In this document: in pieces, positions 45,219-54,090 of the stretch
How positions within the stretch are numbered: the stretch's first letter is position 1
Layout: each line of letters starts with the position of its first letter
Origin: an uncultured Lachnospiraceae bacterium
GTDB lineage: Bacteria > Bacillota > Clostridia > Lachnospirales > Lachnospiraceae
Assembly: GCA_949840805.1 (NCBI GenBank)
Contig: CATKXR010000010.1
Span: 1 to 64,000 of the forward strand
Reading direction: 5' to 3'
DNA: 64,000 bases
The notes under the pieces: model-generated
The model's input: only the letters and a program-made list of their open reading frames with translations
Told to the model about the DNA's origin: nothing
Databases searched by the model: none
Position numbers and translations under genes: made by a program

Positions 45219-46370
45219 TTATCCTTTTTCATTCAGGTTTAGTGCCTCTTTAAGCCTTTTCACTACTGTCTCTATTTCTTCTTGTTTTAAATAAGGATGA
45301 ATAGGAAGACAAAGCACACGTTCACACAGTTCCTCCGTTACAAGACAGTCAGCAGTCGCTGATTCTGTATTTATAAATGCACCTTGCTTATGCATTGGCT
45401 TTCTATAATAGGCCATTGTAGGAACACCTGCAATTTTCATATACCGCTGCACATCATCCCTTTCAACACCAGACGGTAAACACACAGTATATTGCGCCCA
45501 TGAACTATAAAAGCCTTCCGGTACTACAGGAAGACATAGCCGATCAACATCTTCCAAAAGGTCTGTATATCGATCAGCAACTCTGTTTACAGCTTCTAAT
45601 TCATATTCCTTAAATGCTTCAAATTTTGGTATGAGAACTGCTGCCTGAATTGTATCAAGCCTGCTATTCATTCCTATCCTTATATTATCATACTTATTAT
45701 CGGCATTTTTTCCATGAACTGCTAAGGATCTGCACAGATTAGCAATCCTATCGTCGTTTGTAAAAATTGCTCCGCCATCCCCATAGCATCCCAAAGGCTT
45801 TGCAGGAAAAAAAGAAGTTGTTGAAATATCACCAAAGCTACACGATTTCTTCTTTCCGATTCTTCCTCCGAATCCCTGTGCCCCGTCCTCAAGCAATAAT
45901 AATCCATATTTATCACATATGGAACGAATTCTTCTATACTCTGCCGGAAGACCAAATAAATCCACAGCAATAACCGCTTGTGGTTTTAATTTACCTTCTT
46001 TCTTTACACGTTTTATAGTACTTTCTAATAATTGAGGATCCATATTATATGTGTCACGTTGTACATCAACAAAAACAGGTGTGGCCCCGACGGCAGCAGG
46101 GCATTCTCCAGACGAAAAAAATGTAAAATCGGGCACAAATACTGCATCACCATTTCCTACTCCCAAGGCCATTAAGGCGATTGAAATCGCATCTGTGCCA
46201 TTGCCACAGGAAATACAATGCTTTACCTCTACATATTCAGCAAGCATTTGCTCAAAAACAGTCACTTCCTCTCCAGATATAAAATTGGCAGAGGAGATAA
46301 CCTCTGCAATTTTATTGTCAATAGAAACCTGGAGCCTTTTATACTGTTGTTTTAAATCTTTAAATTCCAT
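45219..46370 (-). CDS. WbpE/WlbC-type sugar-nucleotide aminotransferase
   Basis: The 383-residue PLP enzyme has the family segments SCGNGTDAISIALMALG, LLLLEDGAQGFG and FFPAKPLGCYGDGGA; the Lys in that motif (about 191) binds PLP. This subgroup makes UDP-2-acetamido-3-amino-2,3-dideoxy-glucuronate from the 3-keto sugar. It would fit with the WlbA-like oxidoreductase and WbpA-like dehydrogenase at the far end of the window. Confidence 0.88.
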   Translation of the reverse strand: MEFKDLKQQYKRLQVSIDNKIAEVISSANFISGEEVTVFEQMLAEYVEVKHCISCGNGTDAISIALMALGVGNGDAVFVPDFTFFSSGECPAAVGATPVFVDVQRDTYNMDPQLLESTIKRVKKEGKLKPQAVIAVDLFGLPAEYRRIRSICDKYGLLLLEDGAQGFGGRIGKKKSCSFGDISTTSFFPAKPLGCYGDGGAIFTNDDRIANLCRSLAVHGKNADNKYDNIRIGMNSRLDTIQAAVLIPKFEAFKEYELEAVNRVADRYTDLLEDVDRLCLPVVPEGFYSSWAQYTVCLPSGVERDDVQRYMKIAGVPTMAYYRKPMHKQGAFINTESATADCLVTEELCERVLCLPIHPYLKQEEIETVVKRLKEALNLNEKG

Positions 46371-46423
46371 CCATTTTTCACCTCTTTTATATTTTCCTGC
46401 TTAATTCACATAAGGTTTTTTTG

Positions 46424-46759
46424 TTACAGAACATATAGAAAAATACCTGATATAATGAAAAGCAATGCAACAACCTTTTTAACACTTATCTTCTCTCCAA
46501 ATATAGTAACCCCAAATATGGTAACAAACAGATAAGAAACTGTTTCCAAAATAGCCCCAAGCCCAAGAGCAATTTTCCGATATGCAAATATACTCATCAA
46601 GGTACACAGAAACATCATACAATATGCCGTTAACACCTTTCCATTGATATATTCCTGAATAAGCTTCTCATGCTTCTGCGATGCCGATTTTTTCAGCAAC
46701 ACCTGGGCAGTTGATGCCATAAATACGGATGTTAAAAACAAGCATATACTTTCAGCCAT
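46424..46759 (-). CDS. EamA/SMR-like half transporter 1
   Basis: A 111-residue protein with four transmembrane helices, of the SMR/ArnE-ArnF size class. The ATG at 46759 follows GAGGAG. Together with the next gene it likely forms a heterodimer, perhaps flipping an undecaprenyl-linked sugar. Confidence 0.8.
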   Translation of the reverse strand: MAESICLFLTSVFMASTAQVLLKKSASQKHEKLIQEYINGKVLTAYCMMFLCTLMSIFAYRKIALGLGAILETVSYLFVTIFGVTIFGEKISVKKVVALLFIISGIFLYVL

Positions 46760-46792
46760 ACTGCTACTCCTCATCCCGGTCTTCTTCTATTC

Positions 46793-47149
46793 TCAATCTG
46801 AAAAAGAAAAATATACAATACCACCCGCGATCACAATAGTCGCAATTACTTGACGAACAGAAACCGGATCACGATATAAAAAATGTCCAAACAGCATTCC
46901 CCAAATTATAGTTGCTGCACGAGATGCATATGCACTGGTCAATGGCAATCTCTTAATTACCTGTTGCCATCCGGCAGCATAAATTCCCATACACAAAAAA
47001 ATCCCAAAATAAGCCATTAGAAATTCTATACTCAGACAGTCATAACCAGATGCCTTCTTGCCCAACATTGCACTAACTGCATACAGGAAAATAAGAAAAT
47101 GCAGCAAAATATACCACTTAATCTCCCACTTTTTCTTGATCCTGCCCAT
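46793..47149 (-). CDS. EamA/SMR-like half transporter 2
   Basis: A 118-residue, four-helix protein similar in layout to its neighbour. Paired half-size EamA proteins such as ArnE and ArnF are known for lipid-linked aminosugar translocation; the link here is by analogy and by position between sugar genes. Confidence 0.78.
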   Translation of the reverse strand: MGRIKKKWEIKWYILLHFLIFLYAVSAMLGKKASGYDCLSIEFLMAYFGIFLCMGIYAAGWQQVIKRLPLTSAYASRAATIIWGMLFGHFLYRDPVSVRQVIATIVIAGGIVYFSFSD

Positions 47150-47166
47150 TCTTTTTCACCACCAAA

Positions 47167-47696
47167 TCAATCCTCCACTGCATTCCTATTCCTCTTTCTA
47201 ACTACCTTCGCAGGTATTCCCACAGCAACAGACCATGCAGGAATATCATGTGTTACTACACTACCTGCCCCTATCACTACTCCATCGTTTATCGTAACTC
47301 CCTGCAAAATAATACTTTTTCCACCAATCCAGCAATCATTTCCAACTTTTATCTTTCCATATGTGTCTCTTAACCATATATCGTCAGGGTCATGTCCTGC
47401 TGCAAAAAAGCACACTTCCGGGCCGATTGCAACATGATTTCCAATTGTAATATGCTCTCTCTCTTTTGAATGTAAAGATGCGTAAAATCTGCATCCCCTG
47501 TTTACTGTCACATGTTTTCCTAAAAATATGTGTTTTGGATATCGGAAATATGTTTCATAATCTATATAACTCCCCCCCCGCACGAACCAAGAAGTCCTTT
47601 AAAGCAGATTTTCCTTATCAAAGGGGGAGTTATATCAAGCAAACAATAAACAATCTTAAAGATCCAATTATATATGGAAAAAAGCCACATTTTCAT
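47167..47696 (-). CDS. Left-handed beta-helix acyltransferase, frameshifted at a G8 tract (OFF)
   Basis: The hexapeptide-repeat acyltransferase ([20 protein letters not shown], then [16 protein letters not shown]) resembles sugar O-acetyltransferases of the WcaF/CatB type. AAAGGGG lies 6-8 nt before the ATG at 47696, and that frame runs as far as LLGSCGGG, then shifts and stops at the G8 tract 47572-47579. The rest of the enzyme ([20 protein letters not shown] onward) is in the next frame. One more G gives a 176-residue protein of normal family length. Only a GTG at 47583 could start the 3' part as it stands, with no proper ribosome site. Confidence 0.85.
47572..47579 (-). repeat. G8 tract in the acyltransferase gene
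   Basis: Eight G on the coding strand. The full-length frame needs nine (or six). A 13-bp inverted repeat (47564-47576 and 47623-47635 approximately) surrounds it. Confidence 0.9.
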
Positions 47697-47709
47697 AGGT
47701 TATCCCCTT

Positions 47710-48441
47710 TCAATCGATTGGACAGTGCTTTACAAATACATAATAAATTTTATAGACGCTATATCCTAAATTTGTATGTATATTTAATGCTGGCTGATTG
47801 TTTGTCGAAACAGCACCTTCAATTTCACTTGCACCGAGTTTCGCTGATTCTTGAAACATACAAAAATGTGGATAGATTCCCAACCCTTTTCCTGTATATT
47901 TTTGATACAAGCCGCTCAAAAGATATTTACATACTTTTTGTTCTGGTTTTCGTAACATTGAAAAACCAATTTTTTCATCCCGATATATAATTTTATAAAT
48001 TTGTGTATTTTGTTCAATCTCCTGCCAAATCCATCCTTTATATCGATCATATGCTTGTTGTGCTGAGAAATATGGATCAATACAAACCCGGTCTGTCATA
48101 AAAATGCCAGAGTCAATCTCCTGCATGCATTTAGAAATATCTGCCATGGACATAACTTCATAGCTTATCTTATCATATAGCTTTTCTTCAATTGTTTTGA
48201 GTACCGGAATTTCCAGTTTCCTCCGAAATTTTATTAATGTCTCAACAAACGTGTATCCGAGGCCACAGAGTAGCTGATTTATATCCATTCTGCAAACAGG
48301 AACTTTTACCACCGTATAATCGGTTTCATACTTTGACAATTCCTTTTCCATGTTTTCTGTCATGTCATTATTTTCAATCTCTATTTCCCAGCAATTAACA
48401 CCCATATTTCTTTTTTCCCATTCGGCATGTATTCCAATCAC
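47710..48441 (-). CDS. WecD-like sugar N-acetyltransferase (GNAT fold)
   Basis: The 243-residue protein has a GNAT C-terminal half (GLYQKYTGKGLGIYPHFCMF, with EIEGAVSTNNQPALNIHTNL) and the RYKGWI segment of dTDP-fucosamine acetyltransferase WecD/RffC. It would acetylate a 4-amino-4,6-dideoxy-hexose made by the WecE aminotransferase nearby. The GTG start overlaps the stop of the glycosyltransferase gene by 4 nt and follows GGGAGG. Confidence 0.82.
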   Translation of the reverse strand: MIGIHAEWEKRNMGVNCWEIEIENNDMTENMEKELSKYETDYTVVKVPVCRMDINQLLCGLGYTFVETLIKFRRKLEIPVLKTIEEKLYDKISYEVMSMADISKCMQEIDSGIFMTDRVCIDPYFSAQQAYDRYKGWIWQEIEQNTQIYKIIYRDEKIGFSMLRKPEQKVCKYLLSGLYQKYTGKGLGIYPHFCMFQESAKLGASEIEGAVSTNNQPALNIHTNLGYSVYKIYYVFVKHCPID

Positions 48442-49412
48442 CTGGTATCCTCCCTCATATGTTTCCCGCCATCCTTTATATTCACCGTATTTCTAATTAC
48501 ATATTGAGGCGCATTATTAATACAAATAAAAATTCTGCCAATGTATTCCCCAATCAATCCAAGCATTAGCATAATTAATCCACTAGAAAACAGCAGGACA
48601 GCCATGATGGAACTATATCCTACCGCTATCTCTGAATCTACAAGCTTTCTAATAACAACATAAATCCCATAAAGAAAACCACCTGCTGAAAACAAAAATC
48701 CAATCATAGTTGCCACTCTCAGTGGTTTAACCGAAAAAGATATAAAACCATTTAAAAATAAAGAAAAGGATTTCCAAAATGTAAATCCCGTAGTATTATC
48801 GTCTGCCCTGTTTCTGCCTTCCATTTCAACTGCCATCACCCTGTCAGTGACCTGAAGAAATAACCCTTCCAAAAATGGATAGGGATTTTTATAATAAATC
48901 ACTTGGTCGCAAACAAATCTTTTTATTACACTGAAATTTTCAAATCTCAGCCCTTTTGGCTTTTTTAGCATAATTTCAGAAATCATCAGGTTGACATGGC
49001 TTCCCATTCTTTTCCAAAGCAGTTCCTTTTTGGAATAATACTGGGCTGTTGCTATATCACATTCATCATGAAAAACCGGATCTGCCAATTTCCATAATTC
49101 ATATATCGGACATTGATAGTCATCATCAAGATTTACAACAAAATGTCCTCTCACTACAGAATAACCAGCCAATACGGCCGCATGTTTTCCCATATTTTTT
49201 GCCAGGTTGACAATCTTAATTTTATGATTATCAGATGCTAATTTGCATAATACTCTATAAACATGATCCGGAGATGCATCATTTACAGCGATTATCTCAT
49301 AATCATACCCTTCTCTTTCACCTACTACATCTATAATTTCTTCAATAACCTTTCCGATTGTATATTCACTACGATAACAAGGGATAACAAAGCTTAACAA
49401 GATATTCTCCAT
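48438..49412 (-). CDS. Family 2 glycosyltransferase with C-terminal membrane helices
   Basis: The 324-residue protein has a GT2 A-fold (FVIPCYRSEYTIGKVIEEI; VNLDDDYQCP as the metal motif) and two C-terminal transmembrane segments, as in DPM1/ArnC/GtrB, enzymes that make polyprenyl-phosphate sugars. AAGGAG sets the ATG at 49412. It could supply the lipid-linked sugar for the half transporters. Confidence 0.9.
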   Translation of the reverse strand: MENILLSFVIPCYRSEYTIGKVIEEIIDVVGEREGYDYEIIAVNDASPDHVYRVLCKLASDNHKIKIVNLAKNMGKHAAVLAGYSVVRGHFVVNLDDDYQCPIYELWKLADPVFHDECDIATAQYYSKKELLWKRMGSHVNLMISEIMLKKPKGLRFENFSVIKRFVCDQVIYYKNPYPFLEGLFLQVTDRVMAVEMEGRNRADDNTTGFTFWKSFSLFLNGFISFSVKPLRVATMIGFLFSAGGFLYGIYVVIRKLVDSEIAVGYSSIMAVLLFSSGLIMLMLGLIGEYIGRIFICINNAPQYVIRNTVNIKDGGKHMREDTR

Positions 49413-49424
49413 AATTGCCACTCC

Positions 49425-50560
49425 TTACCTTGTTTCAAGAAAAAACGCTTTCAGACAGCTAATAATTTTCTCCTGATCCGTTTCAGACAATCCATAATAT
49501 AACGGCAATCGAACAAGTCTTTCACTTTCCTTAGTCGTATATTTGTCTGTCCCGAAAAATCTTCCAAATTTCTTTCCAGCAGGAGATGTATGGAGCGGTA
49601 TGTAATGAAATACCGTACTTATCTCATTTTGATTCATGTGATTTATAAACTTTGTCCGTTCTTCAATATCACGAAGCTTTATATAATACAAATGTCCATT
49701 ATGCACACATTCATCCGGAATATATGGAACCGAAAAGAATCCGCAATCTGCAATTGGTTTTAATTCGTTTTCATATTGATGCCATATTTTTCGTCTTGCT
49801 GAATTTATTTCATCAGCCTTAATAAGCTGCGCCCACAGATAAGCTGCATTCAGCTCTGATGGCAGATAGCTGTCCCCAAAGTCTACCCATGTATATTTAT
49901 CCACTTGTCCCCGATAAAATTTTGACCGGTTTGTCCCCTTTTCACGAAGTATTTCTGCTTTTTCGTTGTATATGGGGCTATTTATAGCAATACCCCCCCC
50001 TCGCCCATAGAGTAGTTTTTAGTCTCATGAAAGCTATAGCATCCAAAATCCCCAATTGTACCCAATGATTTTCCTTTATATGTGCTCATAACCCCCTGGG
50101 CTGCATCCTCAACCACCATTAGCTTATGCCGTTTTGCTATATCCATAATAGTGTCCATTTCACAGGCCACTCCTGCATAGTGCATGACAATAATTACTTT
50201 GGTTCTGCTTGTAACAGCATCTTCAATCAATGTTTCATCTATATTCATGGTATCCGGACGAATATCCACAAATACCAGTTTTGCACCTGCCAGAACAGGC
50301 GCTGTGGCCGTGCTGGAAAATGTATAGGAGGGAAGAATCACCTCATCTCCTGGCTTTAAATCACATAATAGAAGAGCCATATCCAATGCAGTTGTCCCAC
50401 TTGTTGTCAATAATACTTTTTGTGCATGAAATTTATTTTCAAGCCATCTGCTGCATCTTTTTGTAAATGGCCCATCTCCGCTTATTCTGTGATTATGAAT
50501 CGCTTCCTGAATAAAATCACTTTCATTGCCAATATAAGGCGGTACATTAAACGCTATCAC
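49425..50560 (-). CDS. wecE: WecE-type dTDP-4-keto-6-deoxyhexose aminotransferase, frameshifted at a G8 tract (OFF)
   Basis: Two frames together make a complete DegT/WecE enzyme. The first (to 49982) carries SGTTALDMALLL and the PLP lysine of FHETKNYSMGEGG (about 181), then stops in VLL. The second (49425-49904 and upstream) starts mid-protein with VDKYTWVDFGDSYLPSELNA. At the G8 tract 49993-50000, a ninth G gives EGGGIAINSPIYNEKAEILR and a 378-residue protein, the usual WecE length. As written the enzyme would lack its C-terminal half and be inactive. Confidence 0.88.
49993..50000 (-). repeat. G8 tract in wecE
   Basis: Eight G on the coding strand where nine (or six) restore the frame. Confidence 0.92.
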
Positions 50561-50575
50561 TGTTTTTATTCCTCT

Positions 50576-52048
50576 TTACTCTATCAGATTTGAATCTTTA
50601 TGTAATTGTGCACTATTTTTATGATAATACTTTGCGATCGATTTATTCGCCCAGTAATCCGGATCCGGCGTCAAGCCTACTCCTCTCATTGTATCAAAAT
50701 GATCATATTCTTTTACCACAATATATACATCTGATGAAGAATCATTTTCCAAAGTATTTAATATCTTCATACTTGTATCATAAAAACATGAAGCCTTCCC
50801 ATATGCCAAATCAAAATATAATTTTAATGGTTTCTGCTCGATCCATGAATTAGGATACCCCCAATTGAAAGCTGCAATCATACAACACAAAATCATTATA
50901 GTCTTTAAATTTTTATTAAAAGACAACTCATATCTTTCACATAAATATCCGGCTGCATATATGATCATTACCGGACAAAATAGATAGACAGCTAGTTTTG
51001 CAACAAATTCCGAACGTCCATTAAATTCATCTGATGCATACCCAAAGCAAACAGGAAAATTTACAATAAAAAGCGAAAATAAACAGTAAAAACACACGAG
51101 TAATGGATGATTAAATTTTATTTTTATTCTCTTAACCACATGATTCATAAAAAGAAGTGCAACTATAAAAACAACTAACAAAGTACCTTCTGCTACTTGA
51201 TCTCCAAAAATTTTAAATGTATTCTTAAGAGTATAAAAAAGAATTTTTATGATCTTATAATTTCCATTATACGAATTATGCCTTAAATAATTGCCTGGCG
51301 CCAAAACATTAATCAAGGTGCCTGAAAAACCTGAAAAAAATACAATTGCCAGACCTTTTATCGGACTCATATGTATGAACGCAAATAATATCATTCCTAA
51401 ATATGCAGCACAAATCAAAGCGCTTATATTGATAGAACCTCCGCATGATAAAAAGCAAAATATACATGATAATATGATTAAATATAATTTATTTGAATAC
51501 CGGATATAAAACATCAACAATATAAAGGAAAGAAAAAATAATAAAAGAGAAACCGTATAGCCCCCACTCCCTGTACACCAATAGAACGCATCTGCAATAT
51601 ATGTATTATTGAGAAATCCAAATAGAATCAAATCAAAAATCAAAAGGCCAAAAATATCTGTTCTTGAGTCACTATTTTCTATCAAATACCTCCAAAAGCA
51701 TAAAAAAGAAGTAAAAAAAGAACCAAAAAACAAAATAGAAATGAAAAACAATTCTATATGAAGACCATGAAATCCGAATTTCTGATAAATTTTAAGTTCA
51801 AAAAGTTCAGCAAATATCCCCGCAAAACCACCGCCCCAGTTATAATACATTTCCTTTGTACGGTTAATAGCTTTTTCCAGCCAGCTATCCCCCTCTGCAT
51901 GAAGCACGCCAAGCATATTACTAAAATCGTCTGCTCCGATTACAGAATAAAATGTAAGTATCGTAATTGGCAATACGATAACTATCATAATTAAAAACAG
52001 GCTTATTTTCATTATTTGTTCTTTTGTTGCTTTATATCTTTTTGGCAC
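50576..52048 (-). CDS. Multi-pass membrane protein, DUF6056-like (possible glycan polymerase or GT-C)
   Basis: A 490-residue protein with about ten to twelve transmembrane helices and an N-terminal loop containing DDF and a W-rich segment (YYNWGGGFAGI), as in DUF6056 and some GT-C glycosyltransferases. It may polymerise or glycosylate on the outer face. The GTG start at 52048 follows GGGAGG and lies directly after the FkbM stop codon. Confidence 0.6.
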   Translation of the reverse strand: MPKRYKATKEQIMKISLFLIMIVIVLPITILTFYSVIGADDFSNMLGVLHAEGDSWLEKAINRTKEMYYNWGGGFAGIFAELFELKIYQKFGFHGLHIELFFISILFFGSFFTSFLCFWRYLIENSDSRTDIFGLLIFDLILFGFLNNTYIADAFYWCTGSGGYTVSLLLFFLSFILLMFYIRYSNKLYLIILSCIFCFLSCGGSINISALICAAYLGMILFAFIHMSPIKGLAIVFFSGFSGTLINVLAPGNYLRHNSYNGNYKIIKILFYTLKNTFKIFGDQVAEGTLLVVFIVALLFMNHVVKRIKIKFNHPLLVCFYCLFSLFIVNFPVCFGYASDEFNGRSEFVAKLAVYLFCPVMIIYAAGYLCERYELSFNKNLKTIMILCCMIAAFNWGYPNSWIEQKPLKLYFDLAYGKASCFYDTSMKILNTLENDSSSDVYIVVKEYDHFDTMRGVGLTPDPDYWANKSIAKYYHKNSAQLHKDSNLIE

Positions 52049-52049
52049 A

Positions 52050-52778
52050 TCAAAAATCCTCCCTGTTTGTTCGTAAAAATGTAAATTCCTCCTGTTCTTT
52101 ACTTATATACACCATTTTATATCCATTATTTTCCAATGTGTGAATAAACTGCTTTAATATTCTTAGCGGATTTTTAAAAAATCTCTCATGAAGCTCAACA
52201 CATATCTGATCCGGATAGATTCCGCTTTTAATAAAATCAGGAATTACAGCAAACTCCGTACCTTCAATATCCATCTTCAACAGGTCGATATGACGGATAC
52301 CAAAGCCTTCCATAAGAGAAGATAGCCTCTTCATGGGAACCGATATTTCTCTTCCTGCTCCGCCGACTCCCGAATGCGCAACAGTGGAACATGATATATG
52401 GTGATCATTTTTCGGCATATAAAATGTCTGATATCCATCTCTGTCCGACAAACCTATCATTTCAAAATGAAAATTTTTAAACTTTTTTAGTTTTTCTGCA
52501 TATTTTTCGGCTTTAGGTGTTGGGTCAAATGCATACATGACACAATCCTTATATTTTTCAAGCAATTTTTCTTCAAATTGAATATTGTCACCAATTCCAA
52601 AAGAAAAAACAACAGCGTTTTCAGGAAGCTCTCCTACAATAGCATAAGAACTATACCCTCCCCCCCCATTATCATCAAATTTCTGAAGCTTGTATGTCCC
52701 CTTGTGAACCTTTGATTGTTTATATGGCCATAATAAGAATCGTAATCCATGAAACCAAATGACATTTATCCATTTCAT
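52050..52778 (-). CDS. FkbM-family methyltransferase with a G8 tract, in frame (ON)
   Basis: The 242-residue SAM-dependent methyltransferase shows VFSFGIGDNIQFEEKLLEKY, MYAFDPTPKAEKYAE and LLKMDIEGTEFAVIPDF of the FkbM family, which methylates hydroxyls of sugars and other metabolites. GAGG lies 8 nt before the ATG at 52778. The G8 tract encodes the Gly run at residues 38-41 (DDNGGGGYSS) and is in frame; one more G would lead to a stop almost at once (codon about 43). Confidence 0.85.
   Translation of the reverse strand: MKWINVIWFHGLRFLLWPYKQSKVHKGTYKLQKFDDNGGGGYSSYAIVGELPENAVVFSFGIGDNIQFEEKLLEKYKDCVMYAFDPTPKAEKYAEKLKKFKNFHFEMIGLSDRDGYQTFYMPKNDHHISCSTVAHSGVGGAGREISVPMKRLSSLMEGFGIRHIDLLKMDIEGTEFAVIPDFIKSGIYPDQICVELHERFFKNPLRILKQFIHTLENNGYKMVYISKEQEEFTFLRTNREDF
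52660..52667 (-). repeat. G8 tract in the FkbM methyltransferase gene
   Basis: Eight G on the coding strand, in frame as written. Confidence 0.92.
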
Positions 52779-52818
52779 TGCAGCCACCTCTTATTTGTTT
52801 TTCATCTCTTTATTTTTC

Positions 52819-54042
52819 TTATGATGATTCTATTTTTATTTTTCTTGATAAAGATGAAATCATGTCATATCCATCCCAGGTAAGGCCAAAATCCATTGTA
52901 TGCCCAATATCCACGATTCGGTCTATTCCTTTGATTCCATACATAATTAAAGGCTTTATCCACCCCTTGTCACCGATCATTGCTATTGTCTGGCATTTAT
53001 TATCGTCTACTATTGGTATTAATTCCATTGCCTGGTCACAGTCATATTCATAAAAATAACCGCCGCTGTCTCTTATTTCCAATATAGAACGCCTTAACTC
53101 CGGCACTTGAATCCTCACAATCAGATTATCTTTTTGCTGTATAATCCTAGCCTCTTTTAAAGCTACCGCTGCCAGAAAGCTGCTTACCAATTTATCCACT
53201 CCCTGAATATCCTGGAATACATATTTTCTTTTAACCACCTCATATAATTGATTCCAGAACTCTGTTTTTGCCTTATCCTTATGATTTCCTGTCCATATGA
53301 CAATTCTTGGGCTTGTGCAGGCATTTTGGTCTGATAAATAGGTATCGTTATAAAAATTTTCTGCTACTCTCGCTTTATCATGGATGTCTATATAAACATC
53401 AGAATCTATAATTGACAAAGAATATCGGTCTGCAAAGGTTAATTCTGTACTTCTAGGAGGTAAAGGGGACTTCCGAAGTTCAGAGATGGTCTGATCTCCT
53501 CCCCATATAATTCGGACATCGCACAAATCAGAAAAAAAATCATTAATTATCTGGTCTCTTTCATATTGTGCTATTATAATATAGGGACGGATCTTTTCAT
53601 ATTGAAGCAAAACCTTATTTATGGAATCTAAAATCATTTTTGTCTGTGGATATAACTTTGTAGGAATGCGTACTATATTTCGATTTCCACTTAATAATCC
53701 GGACGCAAGGCTATATGCAAAATTAACTGGCACATTGGATGGTGTTATATGAAACGCAATCCCCCTTCCCAACCAAATATTTTCCAGTAAACTTTGCTCA
53801 TAAAGAAATCTCAGCCGATTTAAAGAACCTTTTCTAATCCAAAAAGCGAATGTAATAACATCTGGATACTTTCTGCTCATTGGATCATTAATAATCATTT
53901 TTGATAATGCATCAAGAAACTCTAATATTTCATTATCAAATGGTACTTTTGATGCAGTATCCAAAGTGTTTTTCATAATCTGGAGATTACCTGCCAAAAA
54001 TTTGACTCTATTTAAGATATCTGTTTCAATCTTCTTTTCCAT
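52819..54042 (-). CDS. LuxC-type acyl-CoA/acyl-protein reductase
   Basis: The 407-residue protein matches the LuxC family, which reduces an activated acyl group to an aldehyde with NADPH. The active-site Cys is in SDQNACTSPR (about 242), after a LuxC-type N-terminal half (GRGIAFHITPSNVPVNFAY). It follows LuxE by 48 bp. No luciferase subunits are present, so light is not the purpose. Confidence 0.88.
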   Translation of the reverse strand: MEKKIETDILNRVKFLAGNLQIMKNTLDTASKVPFDNEILEFLDALSKMIINDPMSRKYPDVITFAFWIRKGSLNRLRFLYEQSLLENIWLGRGIAFHITPSNVPVNFAYSLASGLLSGNRNIVRIPTKLYPQTKMILDSINKVLLQYEKIRPYIIIAQYERDQIINDFFSDLCDVRIIWGGDQTISELRKSPLPPRSTELTFADRYSLSIIDSDVYIDIHDKARVAENFYNDTYLSDQNACTSPRIVIWTGNHKDKAKTEFWNQLYEVVKRKYVFQDIQGVDKLVSSFLAAVALKEARIIQQKDNLIVRIQVPELRRSILEIRDSGGYFYEYDCDQAMELIPIVDDNKCQTIAMIGDKGWIKPLIMYGIKGIDRIVDIGHTMDFGLTWDGYDMISSLSRKIKIESS

Positions 54043-54090
54043 AGGTATCTATTTTTCTTTCTTATTCTTTTTTAGCTTAAAAAACATATA

